Shown here one piece after another: positions 11,050 through 32,200 of a stretch of 64,000 bases of DNA. The position numbers and the translations under genes are program-made. The stretch lies in NCBI RefSeq assembly GCF_051622035.1, contig NC_135359.1, positions 32,827,501-32,891,500 on the forward strand, given 5' to 3'. The notes below the pieces were generated by a model. The model was not told where the DNA came from, did no database searches, and was given only the letters and a program-made list of their open reading frames with translations. The stretch's first letter is position 1, and every line of letters starts with the position of its first letter. Source of the stretch: Arctopsyche grandis. Its lineage: Eukaryota > Arthropoda > Insecta > Trichoptera > Hydropsychidae.

Positions 11050-12179
11050 TTCAAAATATCTAGTTTGAATTTTTGCATGATCACAAAACTTCTTCTATTG
11101 TTACTACGTACATAGATAAAGTAACAAATGGACGTACAATCTGAGAAAATACATTTCTCTGTGTAGAATATCTATGCACTAAGCCATCGATATGTAGTTT
11201 TATAAAACGTAATATGTCTCTCGAGCTACAATTATGTAATAGTCTAGTAGGCACATAAGCAACAATGCTTTTATACTGTTGTTTGCTGTCATTAACTTTT
11301 ATGAGTTTGTTTTAATATTGTACATAAAAGATTCATGTCAAACAAATACTTAGGGTATTACTCAAAATTGTGTCAATATATTTTTCGTAATGGATCTCAT
11401 CATTCAAATTTTGTATGACAGTTATAAAATACAATTATTTAATTTAACTACATACATACATATGTATACATATTGTTTGGGATTGAAGTTCTGTTTTCGA
11501 AGGACAATTTAAATATATAAGGATTGCGTTCAGGATCCAAGTAGTATAGTTAAACTCTCTCTCTTTTCTCTGTTTAACATTTTATTTTATAAGTATGTAC
11601 ATAGGTACACTTTCCTGAATTTGATCTATAAGTTGCGTGCGACTACTGCCGTGTATGAGTGGGCTCGAGTGACTAAATTTACTTCACTTGTCTCCTTCCG
11701 AACTGCTCAGTGATGTGAGCAGTTCGCCCATAAGGAGTGTATCGGTTAACCACTTTCACGTGTCTGCCCAACTGTGCGTGCGCATTGCAACTTATAGAAC
11801 ATTACAACAATTGGAGGGGGAATAAGTCGTAATTGACACAAATCCGTCCACATATGTATCTAACATATAGTCGATCAATTTCACACGGGAACAGATATTT
11901 TTTATAACAGATATATTTCTCCATCACACAATGCATAGTATTTTATTGTGAGCATGTGTACTCATTAGCTGATAAGATTAATATCGGGGAGTGGTTTACA
12001 GATAATAATTAATATCTGTAAATTTCGCTTTCATCTATAACAGTACAGTGTAGCAATTGTTTGACTAAAGACGCAAATTATATATAAAAAAAAAACAGGT
12101 TCTGTTCTATAAATAATAATAATGATAATAAGATTTTTCAATTGTTATTCACTATTAATACTTATCTTTTTCTTTACAG
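11050..12179. other. Upstream region of the EB-module gene
   Basis: It should contain the promoter and 5' UTR exon of the downstream gene, because coding begins just after a splice acceptor (AG at 12178-12179). I cannot place the upstream exon. A roughly 180-bp unit (about 11623-11802) has ends TCTATAAGTTGC / GCAACTTATAGA and an internal hairpin CGAACTGCTCA / TGAGCAGTTCG (11699-11726), probably a small MITE. Confidence 0.45.
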
Positions 12180-12183
12180 AAAA

Positions 12184-19253
<7,070 letters not shown>

Positions 19254-20265
19254 TTTTAACGCTTTTGGAGTTTTATCCAAAAATTATGCAAATTTTTTCA
19301 ATTGTGAATGTTTATACTCACTTTGCCGATGAAGTTTAAATAGTTTTGATATTAAAATAAGTGCATGTCTAATGGGACAGTTCCCATTGTATATTTTTTT
19401 TCATTTAAGAGATGTGAAATAAGGGTAAACAAATTAAAAATGTATGTCACTATTAAAAAGATTCCATTTTTGTTAAAGGTATTTTTATTTAAATATTTTG
19501 AAGAAAAAAAATTATCTTTAATATTTTGGGTTGAGATTTAGTTTTTAAATTTTTCGTGCTTATTCTACATCCTTAAAAGAAATTACTTTTACTTTAAAAT
19601 TTCAAATAATCATTTTATTCGGCAAAGTTAGTGTCATCATTGTAACTGGATAACTATCATTGTAAATAGTCATGTATATTTTGTAACTTTTTGATGAAAA
19701 TATTATTATTTATATGTTTTGTGTGTATGTGTATGTTTATATGTATTTATGCGTGTGAGTATTTTATTTTCAATTGATTGCATTGAAATAGTTTCAAGTT
19801 ATTGTTTTTTTTTTTATGAAAATTTTGCCGACGTACTAGTCAAAGATAGTTGAGTTTCAATATAATTGTAAAATAATACTTTAAAAGCAGAAATTTAGTC
19901 TATATTGTTGTTTTTATTATTTTATAGAATTTGTATAATATTGAATCATACTTCCTTTAATTAAAATATGTAGTTGATATATTTATTAATAGAAACAAGA
20001 TATTTCACAAACATAAATTGTATGCATATTTATAATTATAATACAAAATCGAGTCAAAATGAAGCTAATATTGTACACATAAATTATTAAACCTAATAAA
20101 TATTTTAAAAATACATATATACACTGCCTTAATTTTAGTTACAAATTCTAATACACAATCTCATACTTACAATCATACATTCCGATAAAATATCAATCGT
20201 CGACAAGTTCTTTTACATTATTCTGAAATAGAACAAGGATCAACCAGTTGTTCTGAACATCATAC
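19254..20265. other. Convergent 3' intergenic region
   Basis: It should contain the 3' UTRs of the EB-module gene (+) and the amine receptor (-). For the + gene, the first AATAAA is at 20095-20100, about 840 bp after the stop. No close AATAAA was found downstream of the receptor stop on the minus strand. Confidence 0.45.
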
Positions 20266-23200
20266 TTATCGGTAATCCAATATTGGTCTTTTACGGTTTC
20301 GGCATAGGATGGCTCTGAAAGCTCTCCTCATCTCCCTGCTGCTACAAGCATATATGAATGGATTTATACAACTGTTAAAATATCCCAACCAGAATGAAAA
20401 CGTGAACGCTTTGCTGACGTCGCACGTCGAACAAGCGGCGTCTGAAATCAATACGTTCATCTTAAGTAAATACATATGTGCTTAGATAAAAATAAACAAT
20501 CACTTTAGAAAATGATCAAAACTGGGTAGTGTATTAATGTTAATGATGAATACTAAATGTTTTACCTATTGGAAGTATGATGAAAAAAGGACACCAGCAC
20601 AGCATGAACCCTCCGACAACCAGAGCCAAAGTTCTGATGGCTCTATTGTGGCTGATGTCAAATTTTGACGTCTGAAAGTATTTATTTATAACGAAAAATC
20701 AATGATAAATTAATAATAACATAACACACACGACAATTTTGTACCTGTCTTTGTGGTATTACTGATCTGACTGAAGAATTGTTGAACGAACAGTTTTTAT
20801 TACTCGTCGGACACCTTTTGGCACTGTCGACTTTATGGACTCCACAAGGGGGTTCATAACACGTTCTAGAGCCTGAAGAAGCATTTTCACGATTCCTAAA
20901 ATTTCATTTTGTACTTTAAAAACCTTCGAAAATATTATATTGTTACACGATTAAAAAGAATACACTGATTATGCAAAAGGCCAAAGTCGTGTCACAGCAT
21001 TTATTGGTGATTAAGGAGATACACGCACTGGCAGTGCTCCGTCCAGAAATGTCTTGATATCGCCTAAGTACCGCCTTATAACCGATAGGTCTCTCAGGGC
21101 ATCTTTGACGTCCGGTTACTTCCCTATTGTTTAGGCATGTACCCGGATATGTATTCCCACGACACTCAGTCCCACGGTATCGGTCACTTCTGAGAAAGGA
21201 CCAATAGCGGCTAATTCGGTGGCTATTGTTTAGCTTACATGCACTTAGTCTAGAGATAATCCTTGAAACCAATTATATCGGTCACACAGTCTCTGGGATG
21301 CTACTCGACCTGATCCGATTGCACCTACTCGGCGGTGTACGTAACTATATTATTATTAAACAAGCTATTTTTGTATGATTGTCAGTTATAAACTGGCCCA
21401 ACGTTTATGATAAAATTTACCTTACAGCATTTTAAGTCTCGACTTGAGTATATAACTACATACCAGGTCTAGGTATCGGATACAAAATGCTCAGGTTGAA
21501 ATGAAATTAATATAAAATTTGAAAATAAATAAATTAACATGAATTGTTTTTAAGGTCAACAAAATTCGGTCTTGCAAATATTAAACTCAAAAACAATGAG
21601 AAAAATGCCTAATTATTTGTAAAGTTATGACATGTTTTCAAATATGGAACATAAATGAATATTGTGATGGATTACGTGACTTGAATATATTATGGGATAC
21701 AAATTTTCTTTCTTATAAAAGTAATATGGGGAAAAATTCTACGCTGCTATGCTAACAAAGTTTTTCATTCAACTCGTCTGCACCCTTAATTAAAACGAAA
21801 TAAAAGAAACCTTCGAAGCATAATATAATAACATTAATGTCAAATAATATTTTTATATTGTTGTCTTTCGCAGGACGGGGATTACGCAAAATTAAAAAAA
21901 GAAAATAACAAACGAGGGGAGAAAATGAAACGGAAAGAATAACTGACAGAATCTCATTAGGACGAGGATCAAGTTAGATTCGAAAAGACAAGGCCTTGTA
22001 TTTAATTTCATCCTTACGCATCCTCCATAAATAAATATGTGGCTTGGATCTCTAGTCGGCCAATATTTAAGTTAAGGTGAATTCATTTTTATTCGTGCGT
22101 TCTATTCAATAAGGTTATCCATAAATAACAGATATTATTTTCTGAGCAATTTTGTCAATACGCCCAAATTAAATATTATAATTATTAAATACATTGGATA
22201 ATTTTTTCACGTAAATATATATTATAAACCTTATTAGTTTAAAGTTTAAACTAATACATAAATTGCAATTTTCATTTTTTTTAGTTATCTTCCATTATAT
22301 GTATAAAGATAAATGTTTATGTTTTTATTTTTCCCATGAAAATGTACACATTTCAATTTAGGATCATTAAGAGGGCTGTACACCCGAAACCTTAATTTTG
22401 TTACCGTTTCTTTCTTCGATATATATATTGAGTGTATGTATATATTGAGTGAATGCGACAATATATATCAATATATATATTGAGTGAATGCGACAGTTGC
22501 GCTTCGACCAGATAAAACGTATTTTAAATTGACAAAATCGAGGTTTCGTATTCTACTATTTTCACCTCCAAAACTGGACCAATTTAAAAAAAAAATCATC
22601 ATCGGTATGAGAAAGATAGTTTCTGTGCATCTATCGGCGTATTTTTTTTAAAATCGACCGTTAAATAAGCACGCTGGACCCGTTTCGTGGGTGTAAAAAA
22701 GAGGCGATTTTATAGATGTTTGGCGGCTCCTATGTCCTATAAAAAATAATTAATCAAAAAAATAAAACGATAGATGCACCCCAATGGTGGATATCCATAG
22801 CATATTAAAAAATAATTTCTCTAGTGCCATAATTGAGGAAGGGAGAAGTATAGTACGTTTGTATGGACAAGGTGCTGCTGTCCAGCCCTCTTAAATGTGG
22901 TGCTTTTTTAAGCACTCAATATAAAAAAAAATTATTATCCATGTAAATATATCGAATATTGAAACAGAAAATGACAAAATACGTATGTATCATATTTGAT
23001 GGTACATATACACAGTGGTGTCACCTTAATGGTTTCCATGGGTTTCCGGAAACCCGTTGTTAAAAATCAAAAGTTTCCGGAAACCCGTTATTTAATCTAA
23101 AAATTCATATAATTCTTGTCAAAAATTATACAAATCTTGAAAATTTAATAAACTCTCATGCAATAGTGCCTTGGGTGAAAAAAAAATGTATATACATATA

Positions 23201-26200
23201 TATTTTCAAAATAATTTTATTGAAAAAAAAATTGGAAACCCGTTGTTCCAAAATTGGGGTGACACCACTGCATATACATATATGTACATATGTATAAGCT
23301 AAGCTGCGAATGACACATTTAGTTATACGGTCAATTACAAATGAGCCGTGTAGCCGCTCTAGTACGAAAATATTGCAGGAACGAGATCTTACCACTTTGG
23401 TATTAAATCGTATATATGAGAATGTTAGTAAATTACGAAATTAATACGAACAAAATAAAATTAAAAGCGAAAAAATGACCAGGAAGTGAATTTGAAAACA
23501 AACGTCAAAATATCATTAAACGTCATTCTGATGAGTTTGCATCCGATTACAGATTCAACAGTGAACAACTATTCGGAGTAAATGTATTTTATAGGGTAAC
23601 CGTAACGTTACCCTATAAAATACATTTACCGTAGTAACCGTAACCGGTAAGGTAACCGTTCAACTTAAAAGTTGCTTTCAATTATTTCAGTTTTGAAAAA
23701 TTATTTCAGTTTTCTTGAACCCCGCAATATTATGAATTCATCAAAAGAAAATATTTTAGAAACTTGTTTAAAATTATCCAAAAGTTTTCTCAGATCAATT
23801 TGATGACCAGTTCATTGAAGTAATTTCATTATTGAAAAACGATTCCACTGAAAACATGACCATAAAACAACTTTCATAATTACTTATCACAAAATACTGT
23901 TGTTTAGAAAGTGAATTTTCGGAAGTTTATGTTATTTTTTAATTAACCAATAACAGTGGCGAGTGTTGAAAGATCTTACAGTAAATAAAAATGATTTAAA
24001 ACTAGAAAAGAAACTCTATCGGATAATCAAGGCTAAATAATCTTGCATTGTTGGCCATTGAAAATAAACAAGCGGCAATTTAAAAATTTAAATAGTGAAT
24101 ATGAAAGCGAGCTAATTTAAAATGTAAAATATGTACATAAACTTATTTCATTTCGTAATTAAAAAAAATATCAAGGGCCCTTATGTAATTTTTGCATCAG
24201 GGCCCAAAATTTCTAGCTACGCCACTGAAAAGATTTGCCGGTAGATAAGTTTGACGATAAATATTTGCCTAAGAAATTCACCGTAGCGAGAGTTTCTACG
24301 ACGACAACTCCTACTAATCGAATGATAAATCTAACTTCGTTTTTAAATAATCTTTTATCAAATGCAGTTTTTAAATTAAAACGTTGTTTATATAAAAAAA
24401 AACCTAGATTTAACCAGTCTGTCCATTATTTAATAATATTATATTTGGATTCTTTGAAAGACAGTATACTACTTTGGAAATATTTTATACAGATCACTCA
24501 ATTAATTTATTGTGAACAAAATCATTAGCAGTTAGCAGACAAGTTGCTTGTTGCTCAAATACAGCCACGATAAAAATATTACTAGAAACAATTTTTAGCA
24601 TTTATCTATCGAATGCAAGGATTTGTCTACAAATTAGTCTACTGACAATTTTCTTCGTCAATTTGCTACATTCTACTTTCATCTGTTCCAGAAAAAGTTC
24701 CATTTCTAATTTCACCAGCCCAAGCAATGCCGGAAGATTCAGTTTCCCTTATAAATGGATTATAATTTATAAATATATTTAAAACCTGGTCACGACAGCT
24801 ATAGAAGAGGCCTGCTGATGCGTCTGGACCCATTCACAACTCCTTTGACTCGAACCAGTCCTCCAATTTTCTCCTGAACACGGAACCTGAAAATAAATCG
24901 AATGCATTAACACGAAATTGCGAATAATCCTCTTGACATGAACGACATTTATGACAGAGTGGCGCTTCAGCTTTTACCCTTTACATTTTAACTGGATGTC
25001 GCGTTTGAAGTTGATTTCGTTCAACGTGACATCACAGCCTCTGCCTCAATGATTCTCAATCAGTGGAACGTGTATTTGTTTTTCATTTTGACACTACATA
25101 TATGTACATATGTATATAAATAATCGATAAGGGATACGAAGCTTGAAGCCGAAATAAAATATAACTTCTATCAAATTTCACATAATCACAGATGAATAGA
25201 ATTAATTCATTCACAACAATGAATAACATTCATTTTCCCGGGCATCGCTGGTCAATTCGACTATTAATATACAGGGCAACACCAGATAAAACATTAAGTC
25301 CTCATTTAGAAAATATTGAAAACGTCAACTTTGGATGACTGCGACTGTACGACACGACGTGGAATGTGCTCTTGCTCGATATTTTTATACATATTTTATT
25401 TATTTTACATATATATATATTCATACATATATACTGTTACGTATACTAAACAGAGCCGCCGAGTAATTGCGATCGGATTAGGCCGGGTAGCGTCCTGAGA
25501 GACCGTGTGACCAGGGTAAGTGGTTTTAAGGATTAGCGACAAGCTATGAAAGTGCATGAAAGCTAAACAATGATTGCACTTCTCATACCGTGGGAATACA
25601 TATCCGAATACGTGACTATACAGTAGGTAAACAGATTAGACGTCCTGAGAGATCTACCCCTTATAAGGCGGTACGTAGGCGATATCAGGTCATTCTGGAC
25701 TAAGCAGTTTCAGTGCGTGTATCTCCTTAATCATCAATAAATGCTGTGAAACGACTGTTGGCCTTTTACTTGGATCCTCCACCCACCCCTACGCAACAAT
25801 ACCATGAAGGCCTAATAATTACAAAGATCGATAAACAATTTATAGAGTAATTTTTACAGAGCATCATAGAGACATCTATGGATAAATTAGAAAAATTAGC
25901 ATTAATCGGCGGAACTTGAAATTTACGAGAAATATGTCGAGGTTGCCAATTTGTTAGAAGGGTTATAATGAAAATCAGATAAATTGGCAATCTCTAATAG
26001 GAAACGATCGACCTGGAGTCACATATCCAAGGTCTGGTCAGCAGCACCGGACAGGAATTGAACCCATGACCACTTGGTTTGAAAGCATTACATGCTAACC
26101 ACTAATATATGCTTCTGGTTCATATGATATCTTATAAACAATTCTTTTGCATGCATTTAGACCGAAACGTTTCGACATGATGGGCCATTTCGACCTTCCG

Positions 26201-29200
26201 TTAAAGGCCACTGAAATTTTTAATTTTTCGTTATAAAGATTCTAACGTATGATATTGATAGTTTTATGTAAAATTTATTTCGATAAGGTCATCGAGGCGT
26301 TGCGCCTAAAAAAAACATTACCACATTATATGCCGTGGCCGTACAGTCGCAGTCATCCAAAACGCACTTGAAAATGATGGCACAGCTCAACGTTGCGGCA
26401 ATCGTTATCGTGATTGCATTATTTGCCGCGTTCATTTTTAAATAATTTAATAGTATTGTATTAAATATAAGTGATAGTAAAAGTGCTACGGAGTGCGATG
26501 TTTGAAGTCATCAATGGAATATTTGCAAGGCTGGGCGATAACGATGACGATGAAATGTTGGAAAAAGTAGGAAAGCTTTTCATCCAAACCCAAAAAAACA
26601 TATGTGCAGCAGAATAGACTAGTGGTGAGCATACATATAATGCTTTGAACAAAGTAGTCACGGGTTCATATCTCAATGGTTTCTGCTGGCCAGACCTTGG
26701 ATTTGTGACTCCAGTTCGATCGTTTCCCATCAGAGTTTGCCAATTTATCCGATTTTCATTGAAACAGTTCCAAAATATTGGCAACCTTACCCATTTTCTC
26801 GCAAAAATCTCGAGTTTTCATCAATCTACAATTCGCTGAATTGTATAAAATGCTGCAAATTTACAAATTTAGCCATAAATGTCTCTATGGATGTTAATTA
26901 ATATGTATTTACTCTGTATAATAATGTTTCTGGCCACGGAGGCACATTGGGGTTACCTGTTAGGCATTCCTGGTATAAATGAAAAATAAATTTGATTTTA
27001 TTATATATTGAGGTACGTTTATTAAGGATTGTGAAACCGCATTTGATTCAAAAATATATTCTCAAGTACAAAGTCGGTACATTTGTCACAGCGTATTCGG
27101 CCACGACAAATATCGTAGCTACAGACCTTATGAGAAACTTGTCTGCCGAAAATTTTCCACGTGAATGCCCACATTAATATTTGAAGACACTTGTCTTATA
27201 TTTACTATGAATTTTGTTAAAAATGTGCATTGTTTATTTTTCATTTGATATTACAAAATACAAAAATTGCTAGGAGGGGCAAATAGCAGTACTGTGAGAT
27301 TTTAAACTATTTTTAATGTCAAATAAAAGGCTAGAACATAAAATAGTGTACCAAATTAAAAATAAATGTTCACTTATTTTTTGTTATAAAAGTTCGATAA
27401 GCCCTGTTCAACTCTATGTATAATTATTAATTACATACAACAGTATTATGTATATAATATATAATGGATGGTAAAGCTGATTGACGACCCAATTGCGGAA
27501 ACAACTTTTCAAATAATTGAATTAATCCTCGACCCCAGATTAAGTTTTGTTTTCCCGATTGGGGTTTAATTAGTGCTGTCACGTTTATCTAACGATTGTG
27601 CTTAATCTGCAGACGGTTTTATAATAGATCAAAAGTCCCATTACAGCACTTTGAATTGTTTGAGCCTAATTAACAACGGTGTACAGGTTGTTGTTTTCAT
27701 TGCAAAATATTTAATTGGAGCTATAGTGTGTTTGTATTTTTATTATGTATCGGCTTTAGTGTGCAACTTTTGCAATTTGCAGTTGTGAAATCTGACGAGA
27801 ATCTTGGATGAGACGGTATTATTTTTAATATAACGACATTGTCCTTGCGTTGTGAATGAAAATCTTTCTCACGATGAGACTTCCGAGGACAACAAAAGCG
27901 GAATCGCATCATAAAATTAACATAAGTTTGCCTTTTAAATGAAACAAAAAAAAAATAAGGGTAATTTTGCAGCAAATGAACGTTTTCTCATTGTGAAATT
28001 GTCCCTGAAATAAAGTTATAATCCGTTCTTGAAATTTTTATAACTTTAAATGCTAAAAAGTAAATAGTATTTGAGTTTTGTAAGCAATTAATGAATAGTA
28101 AAAAGGAAGAGAATCGTACGGATGAGTAGTACTAGTAACCAAAGAATATACAATTGTTTATTATATAAATACTAATGGCTTATGTGCAAATATGTACTTG
28201 TACACTCCGTTTGATGGACTGACATTAACAAAAAATAAATTAAAAATATGATTTTTTTTCCAAAACAATTAATTAAATTTTAAATATTATTATTGTAGGA
28301 TATTAATATAAAATGATTATAATTATGTATAATGATGTGGCTCATGCCGAACAGTTGGTAATATACACATATGTATTAATGTTAAGGTTGGTACTCCCGA
28401 ACCTTGTCCGGTAGCGACAGTAGTAGAGTCGCGCCTTGACGCGACCGGATGCGTATGCGCATCGAGTACCTATTGTTCTCAAATAAACGTATAAGATTTA
28501 ATTGAGATCGCTTTTACTTGTCTCTCTCTCCTGCAATCCTCCCTACTACCCAGCGGACTTCCTATATTATTATATACAGCTTCTCTTTCCACGATTCTAA
28601 GAGAAGAAAGAGAAGAAAGAGAGACGTAGCACGGTGAGTGAGTACATCGCATCGTATCGCTAATGCACAAAGCCCATACTATGCCGCGTCTCTTTCCACG
28701 ATATACGATTCCAAGGGGAGAAAGAGAGACGGAACATGTTGACTACATTCATACACACTATCATATACGATATGCATGACTAGCAAGGATTCTAGTGAGG
28801 GAAAAGTTAAGCGATAGATAAGATTGATGAATTCGGTTCAGTTGTGCAAATGAAGGGTCTACCCAATAGTATCATAATATCATAATAATAGTATAGTATG
28901 AAATCGCGCCTACCCAATAGTATAAGAAATGAAATTTGAATATGTAGTTGCTAGGTAAATGAACTATTTAAAATTTTATGTACATGGGTCTTCCTCATGG
29001 CACCGAAAGTGAAAAGGTCAAAAAAGCAAAGATCGAAAATCGAAAGATCTTAAGTCGAAAGATAAAAAAAGGGTGCATGGTAAATGGAACTATGTATATA
29101 TAATATATATCAGTGGCATGCGGTGAAATTATCTCTCTTTTTGTCATACAGCCTTGTTTAATGTGCGTGCGCAGGATACGGGACGATGATCATGTTCCTC

Positions 29201-32200
29201 TTGTTCCTGTTGTATCCTGCTCGCGCAAATTAAGTGAGGATGTACGACGGGGGGGAGAGAGAGTTTTACCGCACGCCACTTATATATATATATATATATA
29301 TACTGACCGTTTTTCATATGTATGCATGGTAAACGAACATTTTCGACTTTTTTACGGTCACCCATATGTACATATATAGGAGAGTGAGTGAAAAAATGAT
29401 CAACGATGAAAAAATGGCTACGAAAGTACTTAAATGATATACAAAATTATGTCAAATAAAATGGAGACCAACGTTGATTAGATTATTAATAAAACATTTC
29501 TGAATATAATGTCGTACATGAGGGGGCAATTTTAAATATTAATTAGATAAAACAGATAAATGGATCTTAGTTGGTTATGGAAAGTGTCCATATGGTACCC
29601 AAAGGAATGTGTAAGAAAACAAATAAGACTAAGTACATGCATAGTACATAGACGATGAGTGTGTATGTATATTAAATAAGGAAGTTTTGAGGAGAGTAAG
29701 AGAAAATACTTCATTACAGTGTAACTAGATAGAAAAATGGGATCAGTAGTGCATGAATGGTACCCACAAGTTTACAGAAGAAAGCAAAGTAGATATTGGA
29801 CAAATCGATGAGTTTTTGAGATTGAATTTGAATGATACTTACTGCATTACACGAATTGTGTCCACCACCTCTGTGTGCCCTGAGGGCTAGTCCTCCAGAG
29901 GCGGTCCCTACGAGATGACCTTTGGCCAAACGCTCCGATCTACGGGTAGCAGCCCTATACACTCTCCACCAAAGAGCCATCATAACCAAAGCCGGTATGT
30001 AGAACGAGCCGCAAGCCGAAAATATTACGTAACTGTAAAAAAATAAAGTTTAATTTTTAAAAAAATCCACATTCAAAAAGCGATCCTTTGTGGAAAAAGT
30101 CTGGAAACTTTCCGCGACCGCTCAGGCGGGACGTATTTGAGGCAGATTAACCTTAAAACCGAAAGGACCGGATGCCAGAAAGGCAACCGGATATTCGTAA
30201 TAATGCGAAATAATAAATTTCGTTAGTTGAAAAGGGAGAATGTAAAGAAAACTTTCAGCTATGAAAGAAATACGATTGGGGAAACATTTACTTAAAATAC
30301 AGAGTGACTTTTAAAGTAATTTTACCTTATTTATATTATAATAGTAGCCGGCGCTGCTCAAACGGATCGAAATTAGTAAAAAAGCCAAGTAAAAATCAAA
30401 GGACTCCAACCGCCCCAAGCCCCAAAACCCGTCTACGGTATCAAAAAAAAGGACATACATATATTTCAGTCGAAATGTATTTTCAGTTGTAATGTATTGC
30501 CAACTACCGTTTTAGATCATTCATATTCAAATATGTACAATTATTTCTCTGCAAGCGCAAACACACTTTCAACAATGTGCGCCAGTTGTAATATAATAAT
30601 GTTTTTACGAATGCTTTAGAATTCAATAATGCGTTAATATTTGCTAGGTATTACGAATAAAGGTAATGAGACAGTATCGTATTACGATAACTCTAAGAAT
30701 GTGTTCAAAACAAAAATGTGACTATCCAACTCAATTTACTAGTCGAGTGACGGTTTCACGAAAACCTAAACTCTCCATCTAACCTGGTACCAACTTACAG
30801 TTGTAATATATTTCGAATATATTACAGTTGTAATATATTTCGTTGGAATGTAATTTGCCATATGAATCAACTTACGTTGGCTAGACAGAATATATCCCAA
30901 CTAGTCAAAATATATTACAACTGAAAATACACTTCAACTACAATGGTAGTTGGTATCAGGTTAAATGGAATATTTTCATACATAACAACTGGAAAATACA
31001 CTTCAACTGTAACACATATGTATGTATGTATACCAATGTGATGAATTATGATGTAAGCATGTGATGGGTAACGACAAAAATGTGGCTGAAACATGTTGAA
31101 ATGTTGTTGAAGGGTTGTTAATGACCAGCGGGGAGTGTGCTATAATGAGTTTGACGTTTTGAAATTGGTCCACTGTAGAAAGACACTTACATCGCCTTTT
31201 GAGCAATGGTATTTTGTACAGATAATATAAAATTTTACGTGTGGAATGCTTTAAAATTTTACGTGTGCACGTGCGCAATCGTAACACGTAGATAAGTCGA
31301 CCATGCCTTATTTTCATAATTTGCAGATTCTACTGGTACTTAAAGTTAAGTTGAAATATTTATCTCACCCTGTAAATGGTGGGTAGGGGGATGTGGGCTC
31401 GGATGAAAAGGTTTTCTGACATAGTGAAGGGGGGGGGGGGATTATTATTATTATAATGTGAGGAAAATTTTGCGTTTATTTGTCAAAGGGCGTAACAAAA
31501 CGATGCGTATGGTTACGATGCGTGACGCTTGCTTTCCGTGAACTCGTACATAGATATTCATAAAGCAAGCTGAGTGCGTGCTTTCATCATATGCGAGTAT
31601 TATATTTGTATGTGAAAATGGATTTTTTGTTAAAAAAAAAAAAAACATCCCCCACTGAAAAATATACGTGAAAAATCTCCAACGCATTTTTCAGCCGAAA
31701 AGTTTGATTGAGACAAATGAAAATAATGAAAATTTGTGCGCGGTGAAACGTTGCGTAATATGTGTTAGGTCGAAAGTGCAAAATTTATTGCGGTCGTTGA
31801 CTTAGCAGAGAGGAATTTTGACTTTGGACAAATTGGACCTTGAAAAAAATAAGAGCACAATAATAAAACATGGAATATAGAAATTTTTCGCAAAATTAGG
31901 CGTGGATACAATTGATCTACGAATATACATTAGATTTACGAATTAGGTTGCTATTCGTAGATCTAATGTATGTTTAGGTTGACCCAAACATCACTAGTGT
32001 TTCTCATTAAATTACCCCTACCACGTGTATAATATATAATCCAATTGGATTATATATTATACACACAACGTCAATCAACAATTAGTATATGCAGATTAGC
32101 TGCACTGTGATAATGTATTGTTACATTCGTGGGTGATGTGTATTTTGTTGTTATTAATATTTCCGCTGCCACCAAGCGTTTTTGCGGAACGCTACTCCGT

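Noticed and set aside
12142..12183. Upstream in-frame ATG for the EB-module gene
   Set aside because: It lies upstream of a strong splice acceptor (AG at 12178-12179); the ATG at 12184 gives a proper signal peptide.
24235..24528. 97-codon + strand frame just after the hAT relic
   Set aside because: No recognisable domain, no ATG in good context, and AT-rich composition; unsupported.
27721..27975. Minus-strand frame in the receptor's long intron as a third-loop exon
   Set aside because: Its possible acceptor and donors do not give the required phase 0 to phase 2; the 24886-24786 segment does.
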